Source: JBAWXE01 sp037144255 (GTDB taxonomy: Bacteria; Bacteroidota; Bacteroidia; Chitinophagales; Chitinophagaceae). From it: 64,000 nucleotides of DNA. The notes under the pieces were generated by a model, which saw only the letters and a program-made list of their open reading frames with translations, ran no database searches and was not told the origin of the DNA. Numbering within the stretch: position 1 is the first letter of the stretch; each line of letters begins with the position of its first letter. The translations under genes were made by a program, and so were the position numbers. The stretch is from contig JBAWXE010000002.1 of assembly GCA_037144255.1 (NCBI GenBank), positions 1 through 64,000 of the forward strand, read 5' to 3'. This document shows positions 8,802 through 16,652 of this stretch, piece by piece.

Positions 8802-9926
8802 TTAATATGTAATGACCTGCTCTTCTATATGTTCCGGCATTTTGCGGAATTCATATTGCTGGTTGCGGAGCTGTGGTTCGAAACCGGCCTCGCGAATGGC
8901 AGACTGAATGCCTTGAGCTGTAAATCGGTGTGGCGCACCTGCTGCACTTACCACATTCTCCTCTATCATGATAGAGCCGAAGTCGTTAGCGCCTGCATTG
9001 AGGCATATCTGAGCTGTTTGCTTACCTACTGTAAGCCATGATGCCTGAATATTCTTGATGTTTGGCAACATGATGCGGCTTAAGGCTATCATACGGATAT
9101 ACTCCTCCGGTGTGGTGAGATTCTTAGTGCCACGAATGCGTTGCAACAAAGTATCTACATCCTGGAATGTCCAAGGGATGAAAGCGATGAAACCTTTTGC
9201 CCCTTCCGGTTTGCGAGATTGCACCTCGCGTATCTTTACCAAATGTTCGAAACGCTCGTACAGAGTCTCTACATGCCCGAACATCATAGTGGCTGTAGTA
9301 GTAAGCCCTACATTATGCGCCTCGTGCATGATATCTAACCATTCCTGCGCGCCACATTTACCCTTAGATATCAGGCGGCGTACACGATCGTTGAGTATCT
9401 CAGCACCCGGGCCGGGCATACTATCCATACCCGAATCTTTGAGTGCCTGTAAAGCATCGCGATGGCTAACACCGGATATCTTACAGATATGCGCTACCTC
9501 AGGCGGACCGAGAGTGTGCAGTTTAAGAGTAGGGAATAATTGCTTTAACTGTCTGAACAGAGAAGTATAATAATCTAGACCGAGATCGGGGTGATGACCA
9601 CCTTGTAGCAGGAGCTGCTCGCCACCGTAACGGAAAGTCTCTTCTATCTTTTGTTTGTAAGTCTCTATATCTGTGATATAAGCTTCCGGATGGCCGGGTA
9701 TGCGATAAAAATTACAGAATTTACAGTTGGCTATGCACACATTGGTAGTGTTCATATTCCTGTCTATGATCCAGGTAACCTTGCCGGAAGGTACTTGTTG
9801 TTTGCGCAGCTCGTTGGCAAGGAACATGAGTTCTGTAAGAGGGGCTTTCTCAAATAAGAACATCCCTTCTTCTATACTCAGGAACTCAAACCGCATTGCG
9901 CGTTCATACAGCATAGATAATTGCAT
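8802..9926 (-). CDS. mqnC: Cyclic dehypoxanthinyl futalosine synthase
   Basis: A radical-SAM enzyme of 374 residues that cyclises dehypoxanthinyl futalosine in the futalosine route to menaquinone. The CxxxCxxC iron-sulfur motif is CIANCKFC within DRNMNTTNVC...CNFYR, followed by the MqnC signature LLLQGGHHPDLGLDYYT and a TIM-barrel body. MqnC is preferred over its homologue MqnE because of the GGHHPDL segment and the NFYR following the cluster. The ATG at 9926 is used; a TTG at 9950 lies upstream, but it overlaps the promoter-like element at 9948-9955. No other menaquinone gene is nearby. Confidence 0.92.
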   Translation of the reverse strand: MQLSMLYERAMRFEFLSIEEGMFLFEKAPLTELMFLANELRKQQVPSGKVTWIIDRNMNTTNVCIANCKFCNFYRIPGHPEAYITDIETYKQKIEETFRYGGEQLLLQGGHHPDLGLDYYTSLFRQLKQLFPTLKLHTLGPPEVAHICKISGVSHRDALQALKDSGMDSMPGPGAEILNDRVRRLISKGKCGAQEWLDIMHEAHNVGLTTTATMMFGHVETLYERFEHLVKIREVQSRKPEGAKGFIAFIPWTFQDVDTLLQRIRGTKNLTTPEEYIRMIALSRIMLPNIKNIQASWLTVGKQTAQICLNAGANDFGSIMIEENVVSAAGAPHRFTAQGIQSAIREAGFEPQLRNQQYEFRKMPEHIEEQVITY

Positions 9927-9947
9927 GAAAAAACTTTGATTGAATAA

Positions 9948-9955
9948 CAAAATTA
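9948..9955 (-). promoter_or_regulatory. Candidate -7 promoter element for mqnC
   Basis: On the minus strand this reads TAATTTTG, an exact TAnnTTTG match 21 bases before the mqnC ATG. No TTG -33 element is at the usual distance. Its position argues against the upstream TTG as the mqnC start. Confidence 0.4.
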
Positions 9956-10016
9956 AGGTAAAAAGAGTTGCCCCGGCTTACAAATAAGAGATAGACAGAT
10001 AGGCCGAAGTTATGGT

Positions 10017-10451
10017 CTAATATTTTTTTACATATTTAAGACCCATAGGTATATAGAGAGCGGCCTTGTGATAAGAATCTACATATATAGTAATGCTATC
10101 GCGGGTTTTTACTGATACAAAATGATAGGCATCGAGTATACCTCCCTTGCCAGTGAGGGGCTTATTGGTATAAGCATCGCCGAGAGCAAAAGCATGGTCT
10201 TTGTGATCCGGGTCTTTGGCTATGCCTTTATATATGAATTGGAGACTTTCGTCATTGGTCTTTTTGAGGGACATGAGAAAATGCTCTGCATAGATAACAC
10301 TGTTGTCTACAGACCCGTTCTTCATACGCATGGGATTTTTGACTGTATAGCCATAGGTACTATCTGTGGAGGTAGTGAGGTTTACAAATTCGCTTTGGGC
10401 GCTGGCCTGTAAAGTGATGATGGAGCAGAGGAAGAAGAATAATTTTTTCAT
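10017..10451 (-). CDS. Small exported protein, Bacteroidota-specific type
   Basis: A 144-residue protein with signal peptide MKKLFFFLCSIITLQASAQ. The mature part has TYGYTVKNPMRM, then KGGILDAYHFVSVKTRDSITIYVDSYHKAALYIPMGLKYV. This arrangement resembles small Bacteroidota proteins often labelled, wrongly in my view, as 2-dehydro-3-deoxyphosphooctonate aldolase; no aldolase motif is visible. A compact beta-rich periplasmic or surface protein is likely. Function unknown. It is the last gene before the repeat island, and the stretch from its start to 10540 holds no gene. Confidence 0.75.
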   Translation of the reverse strand: MKKLFFFLCSIITLQASAQSEFVNLTTSTDSTYGYTVKNPMRMKNGSVDNSVIYAEHFLMSLKKTNDESLQFIYKGIAKDPDHKDHAFALGDAYTNKPLTGKGGILDAYHFVSVKTRDSITIYVDSYHKAALYIPMGLKYVKKY

Positions 10452-10540
10452 GATAGTGTAAAGGTAGGGATAATAGCAATTGCAGGGGGTGATGATGGTC
10501 AGAAATGTAGTGTTGACGGTCTTATTAGAATGAATTGTTA

Positions 10541-10635
10541 TTTCCGATTCTTACCGATTTTTACCGAATTGTTACCGAAAAATTTCCGATGGATTTCCGA
10601 TGGATTTCCGATGGATTTCCGGTTTTTTACCGACT
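10541..10635. repeat. Helically phased TTACCGA/TTTCCGA array 1 (9 units)
   Basis: Nine copies of a TT(A/T)CCGA core, the last two varied. The CCG triplets start at 10544, 10554, 10564, 10575, 10586, 10597, 10608, 10619 and 10630, a period of 10, 10 and then six times 11 bases. Three central units are near-identical (GGATTTCCGAT). A period not divisible by three argues against a coding repeat. The same core recurs in array 2, about 400 bases away in the same orientation. Function unknown; see findings. Confidence 0.9.
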
Positions 10636-10669
10636 GCATAGTTTATATTTTGTCATCTGCGTAGTCCTA

Positions 10670-10747
10670 CTTTTCTTTTGCTTCGCCAAAAGAAAAGGTA
10701 GCAAAAGAAAAGGCGACCTTTGGTCGAATGCTCCGCATGACCAAAGG
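10670..10747. repeat. Double-hairpin REP-like element
   Basis: Two adjacent imperfect palindromes. The first pairs CTTTTCTTTTG (10670-10680) with CCAAAAGAAAAG (10686-10697). The second pairs CCTTTGGTC (10717-10725) with GACCAAAGG (10739-10747), extended by ATGC/GCAT, after a two-base bulge, around a 3-base loop. A second copy of AAAAGAAAAG (from 10703) sits between them. From general experience, similar AAAAGAAAAG-containing blocks are scattered between genes in Bacteroidota genomes, so this is probably a dispersed non-coding repeat. The in-frame reading across it is an artefact. Confidence 0.65.
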
Positions 10748-11020
10748 GGAGGCTATACGCTGTTATGACCAGCTCTATGCAGCGACATAGCCCCGGAGAA
10801 TTAGCTATCATTAACACATATTAAGCTATGGTATGCGTGTCGGCATTATATCTTTTGCTATGCGACAACAAGTCGTGTCTACGCCATTCTCAAAGGCGCG
10901 TGTCATGGGCTGGGAGACAGGAATTCTTATCATCTTGTGTTTTGTAAAAAGGTTACTTTAATGAGAAATTTTTTTTCGACAATGAAAAATGGAAGTGATT
11001 GATAATGAAGTGATTGCAGG
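10748..11020. other. Gene-free spacer between repeat element and array 2
   Basis: No credible coding sequence. It contains several short inverted pairs: CTAT...ATAG at 10774-10790, TAGCTAT/AAGCTATG near 10802-10832, and CGAC-aacaa-GTCG near 10864-10876. An A/T-rich run (AAATTTTTTTT) around 10962-10976 lies just before array 2. The composition suggests a structured or decayed repeat, not a gene. Confidence 0.5.
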
Positions 11021-11157
11021 TTACAGAGGGTTACATTTAGGTGACATGGGTATTACTGAATGTTACCGATTTTTACCGAATCGTTTCCGATTCTTTACCA
11101 ATCATTACCGATGGATTACCGGTTTGTTACCGACAGATTACCGATCATTACCGATAG
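11021..11157. repeat. Helically phased TTACCGA array 2 (13 units)
   Basis: Thirteen positions where a TTAC/TTCC-type core recurs, with the C of AC (or first C of TCC) at 11024, 11034, 11045, 11056, 11066, 11076, 11087, 11098, 11108, 11119, 11130, 11141 and 11151: every step is 10 or 11 bases, mean about 10.6. The first four units are degenerate (TTACAGA, TTACATT, TGACATG, TTACTGA); the remaining nine are TTACCGA, TTTCCGA or close variants. Same orientation as array 1. Confidence 0.88.
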
Positions 11158-11220
11158 TTTGGAAAGCTCATTGCATAGGCTCAGGAGATATCTCCTTACA
11201 GTCGATATGACGGCCTTGAT

Positions 11221-11324
11221 CGTGCAATATCTGTGCAATTGGCTTGCATTTAGTGTGCATGAATGTGCATTATATGTGCAACATCTGTGCATTATCCGTG
11301 CATCTTTTGTGCATTATCTGTGCT
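11221..11324. repeat. Helically phased TGTGCA array 3 (10 units)
   Basis: Ten copies of (TG)TGCA, the last ending TGCT, with the T of TGC at 11223, 11234, 11245, 11256, 11266, 11277, 11288, 11299, 11310 and 11321: eight steps of 11 bases and one of 10. The core is unrelated to that of arrays 1 and 2, but period, array length and T-richness of this strand are the same. It starts 66 bases after array 2 ends. Confidence 0.88.
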
Positions 11325-11681
11325 TTTTGAAGCTATGCACTATTTAAAAGATTGGTAATTAATGTGTTAGATATGGAATGTGCATTTTTGTGTTTTTCAA
11401 AGTGTGTAGTTATTAGCATCATGATTTTTTATGGGTTCATGATTGGGTACAAATATACGAAATGGAGGTAGGGGCTAACAAATATTTGTTTGCATATTAT
11501 AGATGGGGTCTATTATACAAATCAGGAGATTTGATAGGGGAAGGGTTGATAAAATATTGAATTGGAAATACCTCTATTTGCCCAATCTGCAGATTAGATT
11601 CCGCGGCAGCGTAGTCTGAAGACATACGCTGAACAAACGGGAGGAATACTAGCGACTATAACACTTCGCTCAACTAGGTGT
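11325..11681. other. Gene-free stretch with palindromes
   Basis: No gene seen. It contains a perfect 12-base palindrome AATCTGCAGATT (11584-11595) and a hairpin at 11608-11630 pairing AGCGTA with TACGCT and GTCT with AGAC, with a one-base bulge and 2-base loop. The latter ends about 50 bases beyond the stop of the minus-strand gene at 11682 and could end that transcript, although no T run follows. Confidence 0.5.
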
Positions 11682-12164
11682 TTACTTTATTGTGAACTTA
11701 CAGTCGTTGCTGACGTAGATATGTTCCTTGCCATTCTCTTTAGTTTTGTAATAGCCTCTAATAACATAGTTGCCGGGAGCAGCACAATTATAAAAATAAG
11801 ACTCCACCTGAAACCACCAAGTACTATCAACATTACCAGGAGCAAGTACTATTTCTGGTCCGACAATGGGATCAATATCAGATTTTACATAATTATTTAT
11901 CTGAAAATTATGGCCGTTCACAATCATATACAATCTGAGAAAGACGTTATTGTCGTAGGCTTCATATCCGAAATTAAAATCGTCAATATAAAGTGTATCA
12001 GTAGCGCAGTTTTTTACATAATAACGAACAGTCAAATTTTCAAAATCTGCCATTGTCATTTCTGTTTTTGAACATTTTATGGAAAAATCAATACACCTAT
12101 GCTGTGCTGATAAGGGTTGCAATGAGAGCAAGAAAAATAATAATGTGAAAAGTGTAATTTTCAT
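11682..12164 (-). CDS. Exported protein of unknown function
   Basis: A 160-residue protein with signal peptide MKITLFTLLFFLLSLQPLSAQ. The mature part contains several cysteines (HRCIDFSIKCSK, VKNCATDT, YNCAAPG, NDCKF) and an alternating beta-strand pattern ending PGNYVIRGYYKTKENGKEHIYVSNDCKFTIK, reminiscent of an immunoglobulin-like sandwich with disulfides. No family recognised. It shares its strand and exported character with the lipoprotein gene 104 bases upstream. Confidence 0.72.
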   Translation of the reverse strand: MKITLFTLLFFLLSLQPLSAQHRCIDFSIKCSKTEMTMADFENLTVRYYVKNCATDTLYIDDFNFGYEAYDNNVFLRLYMIVNGHNFQINNYVKSDIDPIVGPEIVLAPGNVDSTWWFQVESYFYNCAAPGNYVIRGYYKTKENGKEHIYVSNDCKFTIK

Positions 12165-12268
12165 ATAGGGGGAGTTTAGTGATTATCTGAAGTAGGTATA
12201 TAAATATACCGAAAAAGGAAAACACTACAAAAGAGGGGATATTTAGCAGGCGGGATACATACAATAAT

Positions 12269-12751
12269 TTAGCCTTTACACTTAGTAATTAAGACGTGAT
12301 TTATAGTGCTATCAAAATCCAGCAATTCATAATCATGCAACCAAACTCGCTTTTTAAGTTTTGTATCATAAAAACCAAACCATTTTAGATCTGCGTGTTT
12401 TGTATCAATAATATTCATTATTGCTATTATACTGTCTCGTGAAAAATCATCCCAATGCAATCGTGCACCACCTGCGCCTAAATCATCTGGTGTAATAAGC
12501 CTAAATAATAAGCTCGTTCGATCTTTCGTGTGTAGTATATCAATTTTTGAATCAATGTAAATCTGATTGGAATTAATTTCCATTAATGTAGTATCAAGTG
12601 ATTCCGGAATTGTGATAATTCCAAGGCCACTATTGCAATTTGTCATCCATACACCACAAAGTTTCTTATCATCAATATTACTTCGCTTATCAGTACAAGC
12701 CAAGGAAACGAAAGTAATTACAAATAGTAGTGTTTGGCAAACGTTTTTCAT
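12269..12751 (-). CDS. Predicted lipoprotein of unknown function
   Basis: A 160-residue protein. The ATG at 12751 starts a type II signal peptide, MKNVCQTLLFVITFVSLAC, with the lipobox SLAC, so the mature protein should be lipid-anchored. The segment KKLCGVWMTNCNSGLGII followed by alternating strands resembles the entry of a lipocalin-like barrel, but this is weak. An earlier in-frame ATG at 12787 would add 12 residues (MGISPFSPKRHF) and spoil the signal peptide. No family recognised. It lies between mfd and another small exported protein. Confidence 0.7.
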   Translation of the reverse strand: MKNVCQTLLFVITFVSLACTDKRSNIDDKKLCGVWMTNCNSGLGIITIPESLDTTLMEINSNQIYIDSKIDILHTKDRTSLLFRLITPDDLGAGGARLHWDDFSRDSIIAIMNIIDTKHADLKWFGFYDTKLKKRVWLHDYELLDFDSTINHVLITKCKG

Positions 12752-12804
12752 AAAGTGCCTTTTAGGAGAAAAGGGGGATATGCCCAACTAAAGTATCGAA
12801 GTTA

Positions 12805-15800
12805 TTATTTATTTGCAACCTGAGAAGTGACCATACCATCGAGGAACCAATGCACGTCCTTCATTTTTTTGATATTATCGGCAACGAGGATGAAGTTCTT
12901 ACCTACTTGTTTGAGGCGGGCATTGCGGGTCTGGGTCTGGATATAAGAGAGGATATGATTGAATACTTCTGATTCGAAATAAGGGGAATCGGGATTGGAG
13001 ATAAAGTACATACGCAACTGATGGTTCTTGAGAATGAGTTTTTCGAAACCCAGTTCTTTGGCCATTTTGCGACAACGGATGGTAATAAACAGATCCTCGA
13101 CCTGGGAGGGCATAGGGCCGAAACGATCGCGCAGCTCTACGGCGAATTTATTCAGTTCGTCGTCTGAATCTATATCATCGAGTTTGGTATAGAGGGATAA
13201 ACGCTCTGTGATGCTCTCTACATAAGAATCGGGTATGAGTATCTCCAGATCGGTATCGATAGTGCAATCTGTAACGAAATCTTTTTTGCGTTCCAGCTCT
13301 TTGGCGAAAACATCCTTGAAGTCTTTGGTCTTGAGTTCGTGCATGGCCTCTTCCAGTATCTTCTGATACATCTCGAAACCTATCTCTGCAATAAAACCAC
13401 TCTGCTCTGCACCGAGGAGATTGCCCGCACCGCGGATATCGAGATCGCGCATGGCTATCTGGAAACCGGAGCCCAGCTCGCTGAACTGCTCGAGGGTCTG
13501 TAAGCGTTTGCGACTATCATTAGGCAAGGAAATAAGAGAAGGTGCCATGAGATAGCAAAAGGCCTTCTTATTACTACGACCTACGCGGCCACGGAGCTGA
13601 TGCAGATCGCTAAGGCCGAACTGGTGCGCATTATTGATAATGATAGTATTGGCATTAGGGATATCTACCCCAGACTCTACAATATTGGTACAACAGAGCA
13701 CATCGTTCTTGCGCTCGATGAAATCGAAAAGCGCCTCTTCGAGATGGTGGCCTTCCATCTGGCCATGAGCCATACCTATAGCCACATCGGGACAGAGATT
13801 GCGGAGGAGTGTGACCATATCGGGCAGGCTCTGCACACGATTGTGTACAAAGTATACCTGACCACCACGCTCTACCTCGTAATAAATAGCATCGCGAATA
13901 GCGAATTCATTGAACATAATGACCTCTGTATGCACAGGCTGGCGATTGGGAGGCGGAGTGTTCATGATGCTGAGATCGCGGGCATTCATGAGAGAGAACT
14001 GGAGGGTACGAGGGATAGGGGTAGCCGTAAGTGTGAGGGTATCGACAGTGGCTTTGAGCTCACGGAGTTTTTCCTTGGCACCTACACCGAATTTTTGTTC
14101 CTCATCTATAATGAGCAGACCGAGGTCTTTGAATTTGACATCCTTGCCCAAGATACCGTGTGTACCTATGAGAATATCAATCTTGCCTTCGGCCACACGT
14201 TTGAGTATCTCTTTCTTTTCTTTAGCAGAACGGAAACGATTGATGTAATCGATATTGCAAGGGAAATCCTTAAGGCGTTCCTTGAAGGTTTGATAATGCT
14301 GAAAAGCCAAGATGGTAGTGGGCACAAGGACAGCAGCCTGTTTAGAATCGGCCACAGACTTGAATGCAGCACGAATACCTATCTCGGTCTTACCGAAGCC
14401 TACATCGCCACAAACGAGGCGGTCCATAGGTGATGGGGATTCCATATCGCGTTTCACATCGGCGGTAGCTTTGCTTTGGTCGGGCGTGTCTTCGTAAAAG
14501 AAAGACGCTTCCAGCTCTGTTTGCATATAGCTATCGGGCGAGTGTGCGAAACCTTGTGAGGCCTTGCGTTTGGCATAGAGACGAATGAGATCGGCAGCTA
14601 TATCCTTAACGTGTTTCTTGGTCTTGTTCTTCAGTTTCTCCCAAGCATCGGAACCCAGTTTGTTGACCTTAGGAGGAGTGCCCTCTTTGCCGGTGTATTT
14701 ACTGATCTTGTGCAGGGAATTGATATTGACATAGAGGACATCATTATCGCGATAAATAATGCGGACAGCTTCTTGCAAATTGCCATTGACCTCTATCTTC
14801 TGCAAGCCAGAATATACGCCCACACCATGATCTATATTGGTAACATAATCGCCGGGTTGCAACTCGCGCAGGGCACGTAATGTGAGTGCCTTACCCTTAC
14901 TGTATGCTTGTTTTACCTTGTATTTGTGGTAACGTTGGAATATCTGATGATCTGTATAACAGAGTACTTTTTTCTCGTGATCTATAAAGCCCTTACTGAT
15001 GGAAGTGGGTACAGGAACAAAGTTGATCTCTGCATTCAGATCTTCGAATACACTGCGCAGACGCTCTAATTGCTTAGGGTTCTCTGCGAAAATGTAGGGT
15101 ACGTATGCTTTGGCAGATTGTATTTTAAGATCATCGATGAGCATATTGAAATTGCGATTGAAAACCGGTTGTTCTTCGGTAGCGAATTTCAATATGGCCG
15201 TCATGTCATCACCAGTGATGCGCTCCAGAGAATGGTTGTACCACTCTATCAGATGACGGGAATGTAATTTTTCTTTGATGGTTTCGGCAGATTCGAAATC
15301 TGCAGGGGTAAGCTCTTTGAGCCAATGCTCCTCATGATCTATTGCTACCTGACCGATCTCTATTTTTTTAGGTAAAGATGCGCTCATCTTACCTATGCGG
15401 CCAATAGTGAATTCGAAATCCTTAGCCCAAATAACCGTATTCTCAGGCAAAGAATCGAGGAGTGATACCATATCATGCGCATCGAATTTGGTCTCTATAT
15501 TAGGAAGGATAGACACCTGTAAGAGTTTGCGCTCTGATAATTGTGTCTCGGGATCGAAGATGCGGATACTATCTACCTCATCGCCAAAAAGCTCTATACG
15601 ATACGGGTGCTCGTTGCCAAAAGAATAGATATCGAGAATGCCACCACGCATAGCGAATTGGCCGGGTTCGTACACAAAATCCTCACGCTTGAACCCAAGA
15701 CTAACGAACTTCTGCATGAGCGGTTCGGCCTGAAGGGTCTCGCTGACCTTTATATTGATGATATTATCTGATAATGAAGAAGGATTTACTACCTTCTCAA

Positions 15801-16194
15801 ACAGAGCCTCGGGATAAGTAACGAGTACTTTCTTATTGACCTTCTTGCCAGTGAATTTTGTGAGGGCCTCTGTTCGAAGCATTACATGGCCACTATTCAG
15901 ATCGTGGTAGGCACCGGGTTTCTTGAAAGAATCGGGGAAGAAGCATATATCTAAGGCATTGGTAAGATGCTCAAGATCATTTTGGAAATAGGCTGCTTCT
16001 TCTTTGTCATTGAGGATGAATACGTGATTGGCATCTGAAAGCTGCCAAATGGTAGTAGCAATGAAATTGATGGCAGAACCCCGAAGATCGTCGAGAGCGA
16101 TGCGAAGCTTAGGGCCGGGCAAAGTAATGCCCGCCGCTATTTGTTTCAAGCGGATATCATTTTGATATAATCCCAGCAATACTTGCAGGTTCAT
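12805..16194 (-). CDS. mfd: Transcription-repair coupling factor Mfd
   Basis: A 1129-residue Mfd, the usual length. It releases RNA polymerase stalled at DNA lesions and recruits UvrA. Order visible: UvrB-homology module at the N-terminus (FKREDFVYEPGQFAMRGGILDIY), the RNA-polymerase interaction domain (LRELQPGDYVTNIDHGVGVYSGLQK), then the RecG-like translocase with GDVGFGKTEIGIRAAF (Walker A), LLIIDEEQKFGVGAKEKL (Walker B, DEEQ), TLTATPIPRTLQFSL and QLRGRVGRSNKKAFCYL, then the C-terminal TRCF domain. It stands alone; a plus-strand reading over its middle is a shadow. Confidence 0.98.
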   Translation of the reverse strand: MNLQVLLGLYQNDIRLKQIAAGITLPGPKLRIALDDLRGSAINFIATTIWQLSDANHVFILNDKEEAAYFQNDLEHLTNALDICFFPDSFKKPGAYHDLNSGHVMLRTEALTKFTGKKVNKKVLVTYPEALFEKVVNPSSLSDNIINIKVSETLQAEPLMQKFVSLGFKREDFVYEPGQFAMRGGILDIYSFGNEHPYRIELFGDEVDSIRIFDPETQLSERKLLQVSILPNIETKFDAHDMVSLLDSLPENTVIWAKDFEFTIGRIGKMSASLPKKIEIGQVAIDHEEHWLKELTPADFESAETIKEKLHSRHLIEWYNHSLERITGDDMTAILKFATEEQPVFNRNFNMLIDDLKIQSAKAYVPYIFAENPKQLERLRSVFEDLNAEINFVPVPTSISKGFIDHEKKVLCYTDHQIFQRYHKYKVKQAYSKGKALTLRALRELQPGDYVTNIDHGVGVYSGLQKIEVNGNLQEAVRIIYRDNDVLYVNINSLHKISKYTGKEGTPPKVNKLGSDAWEKLKNKTKKHVKDIAADLIRLYAKRKASQGFAHSPDSYMQTELEASFFYEDTPDQSKATADVKRDMESPSPMDRLVCGDVGFGKTEIGIRAAFKSVADSKQAAVLVPTTILAFQHYQTFKERLKDFPCNIDYINRFRSAKEKKEILKRVAEGKIDILIGTHGILGKDVKFKDLGLLIIDEEQKFGVGAKEKLRELKATVDTLTLTATPIPRTLQFSLMNARDLSIMNTPPPNRQPVHTEVIMFNEFAIRDAIYYEVERGGQVYFVHNRVQSLPDMVTLLRNLCPDVAIGMAHGQMEGHHLEEALFDFIERKNDVLCCTNIVESGVDIPNANTIIINNAHQFGLSDLHQLRGRVGRSNKKAFCYLMAPSLISLPNDSRKRLQTLEQFSELGSGFQIAMRDLDIRGAGNLLGAEQSGFIAEIGFEMYQKILEEAMHELKTKDFKDVFAKELERKKDFVTDCTIDTDLEILIPDSYVESITERLSLYTKLDDIDSDDELNKFAVELRDRFGPMPSQVEDLFITIRCRKMAKELGFEKLILKNHQLRMYFISNPDSPYFESEVFNHILSYIQTQTRNARLKQVGKNFILVADNIKKMKDVHWFLDGMVTSQVANK

Positions 16195-16201
16195 GAGGGT
16201 G

Positions 16202-16209
16202 CAAATTTA
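16202..16209 (-). promoter_or_regulatory. Candidate -7 promoter element for mfd
   Basis: The minus strand reads TAAATTTG, an exact TAnnTTTG match whose G is only 8 bases from the first base of the mfd ATG. A TTG lies 15 bases further upstream, closer than the usual 19-21. If used, the transcript would be leaderless or nearly so. Confidence 0.4.
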
Positions 16210-16364
16210 AGGAAAAGAGTGTGTCAAAAATGCAGAGTATGAAATAGTATCTGTTATTTGTGAGATAATTATTTCAGCGATATGCTTATAGAAGTGTGAT
16301 CATAAATTGTAACTTTATAAGCATCGAATTAAAGAGATATATGTCATCTGTTCAAACATCAATT

Positions 16365-16649
16365 ATGAAAAGACTTTGTTTTGTAGCAATATGTGTGTTA
16401 TCACTGAGTGCCTGTAAGAGCACATGGGATGAAGAAGCAAAAAGCCTATATACACAGTCGTGCATGGAAGATGCGAACAGATGGGCAGCATCACCTAAAG
16501 AAGCAAAAACTTACTGTGATTGCATGCTGGAGAAAGTGATGACCAAATATCCGGATGTGAATGAGATATTGGAGCATCCTGAAAAACTAATGGACGACCC
16601 TGAACTGAGGAAATGCAAACCTGTAGCTGATACTACTCAACACCCATAA
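16365..16649 (+). CDS. Small lipoprotein with CxC motif
   Basis: A 94-residue lipoprotein: MKRLCFVAICVLSLSAC is a type II signal peptide with lipobox LSAC. The mature part has a spaced cysteine pattern, TQSCMEDANRWAASPKEAKTYCDCMLEKVMTKYP, plus a final RKCKPVAD, giving a helical protein with probable disulfides. Short lipoproteins with this C-x(n)-YCxCxLEK pattern are common in Bacteroidota but have no assigned function that I know. I chose the ATG at 16365, not the in-frame GTG at 16296, because the former begins the signal peptide. It is convergent with the 3-hydroxyacyl-CoA dehydrogenase gene, only three bases away. Confidence 0.78.
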   Translation: MKRLCFVAICVLSLSACKSTWDEEAKSLYTQSCMEDANRWAASPKEAKTYCDCMLEKVMTKYPDVNEILEHPEKLMDDPELRKCKPVADTTQHP

Positions 16650-16652
16650 TCC

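Noticed and set aside
9055..9570. A 171-codon plus-strand open frame
   Set aside because: It is antisense to mqnC, which has a full radical-SAM signature; no independent coding evidence.
10541..11324. CRISPR array
   Set aside because: Units are 10-11 bases with no repeat/spacer alternation, and no cas gene is present.
10541..11324. Plasmid-type iterons or DnaA-box cluster forming an origin
   Set aside because: No rep or dnaA gene is nearby, and TTACCGA does not match the DnaA box TTATCCACA. gyrB is 18 kb away without other origin-linked genes.
10535..11347. Short plus-strand open frames (73-95 codons) across the repeat island
   Set aside because: They translate the phased repeats and hairpin arms, whose period of 10-11 bases shifts frame at each unit; composition and lack of a start context argue against coding.
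13600..14433. A 277-codon open frame on the plus strand
   Set aside because: It lies wholly opposite the helicase part of mfd, has no recognisable domain, and shows the amino-acid bias expected of a reverse-strand shadow.
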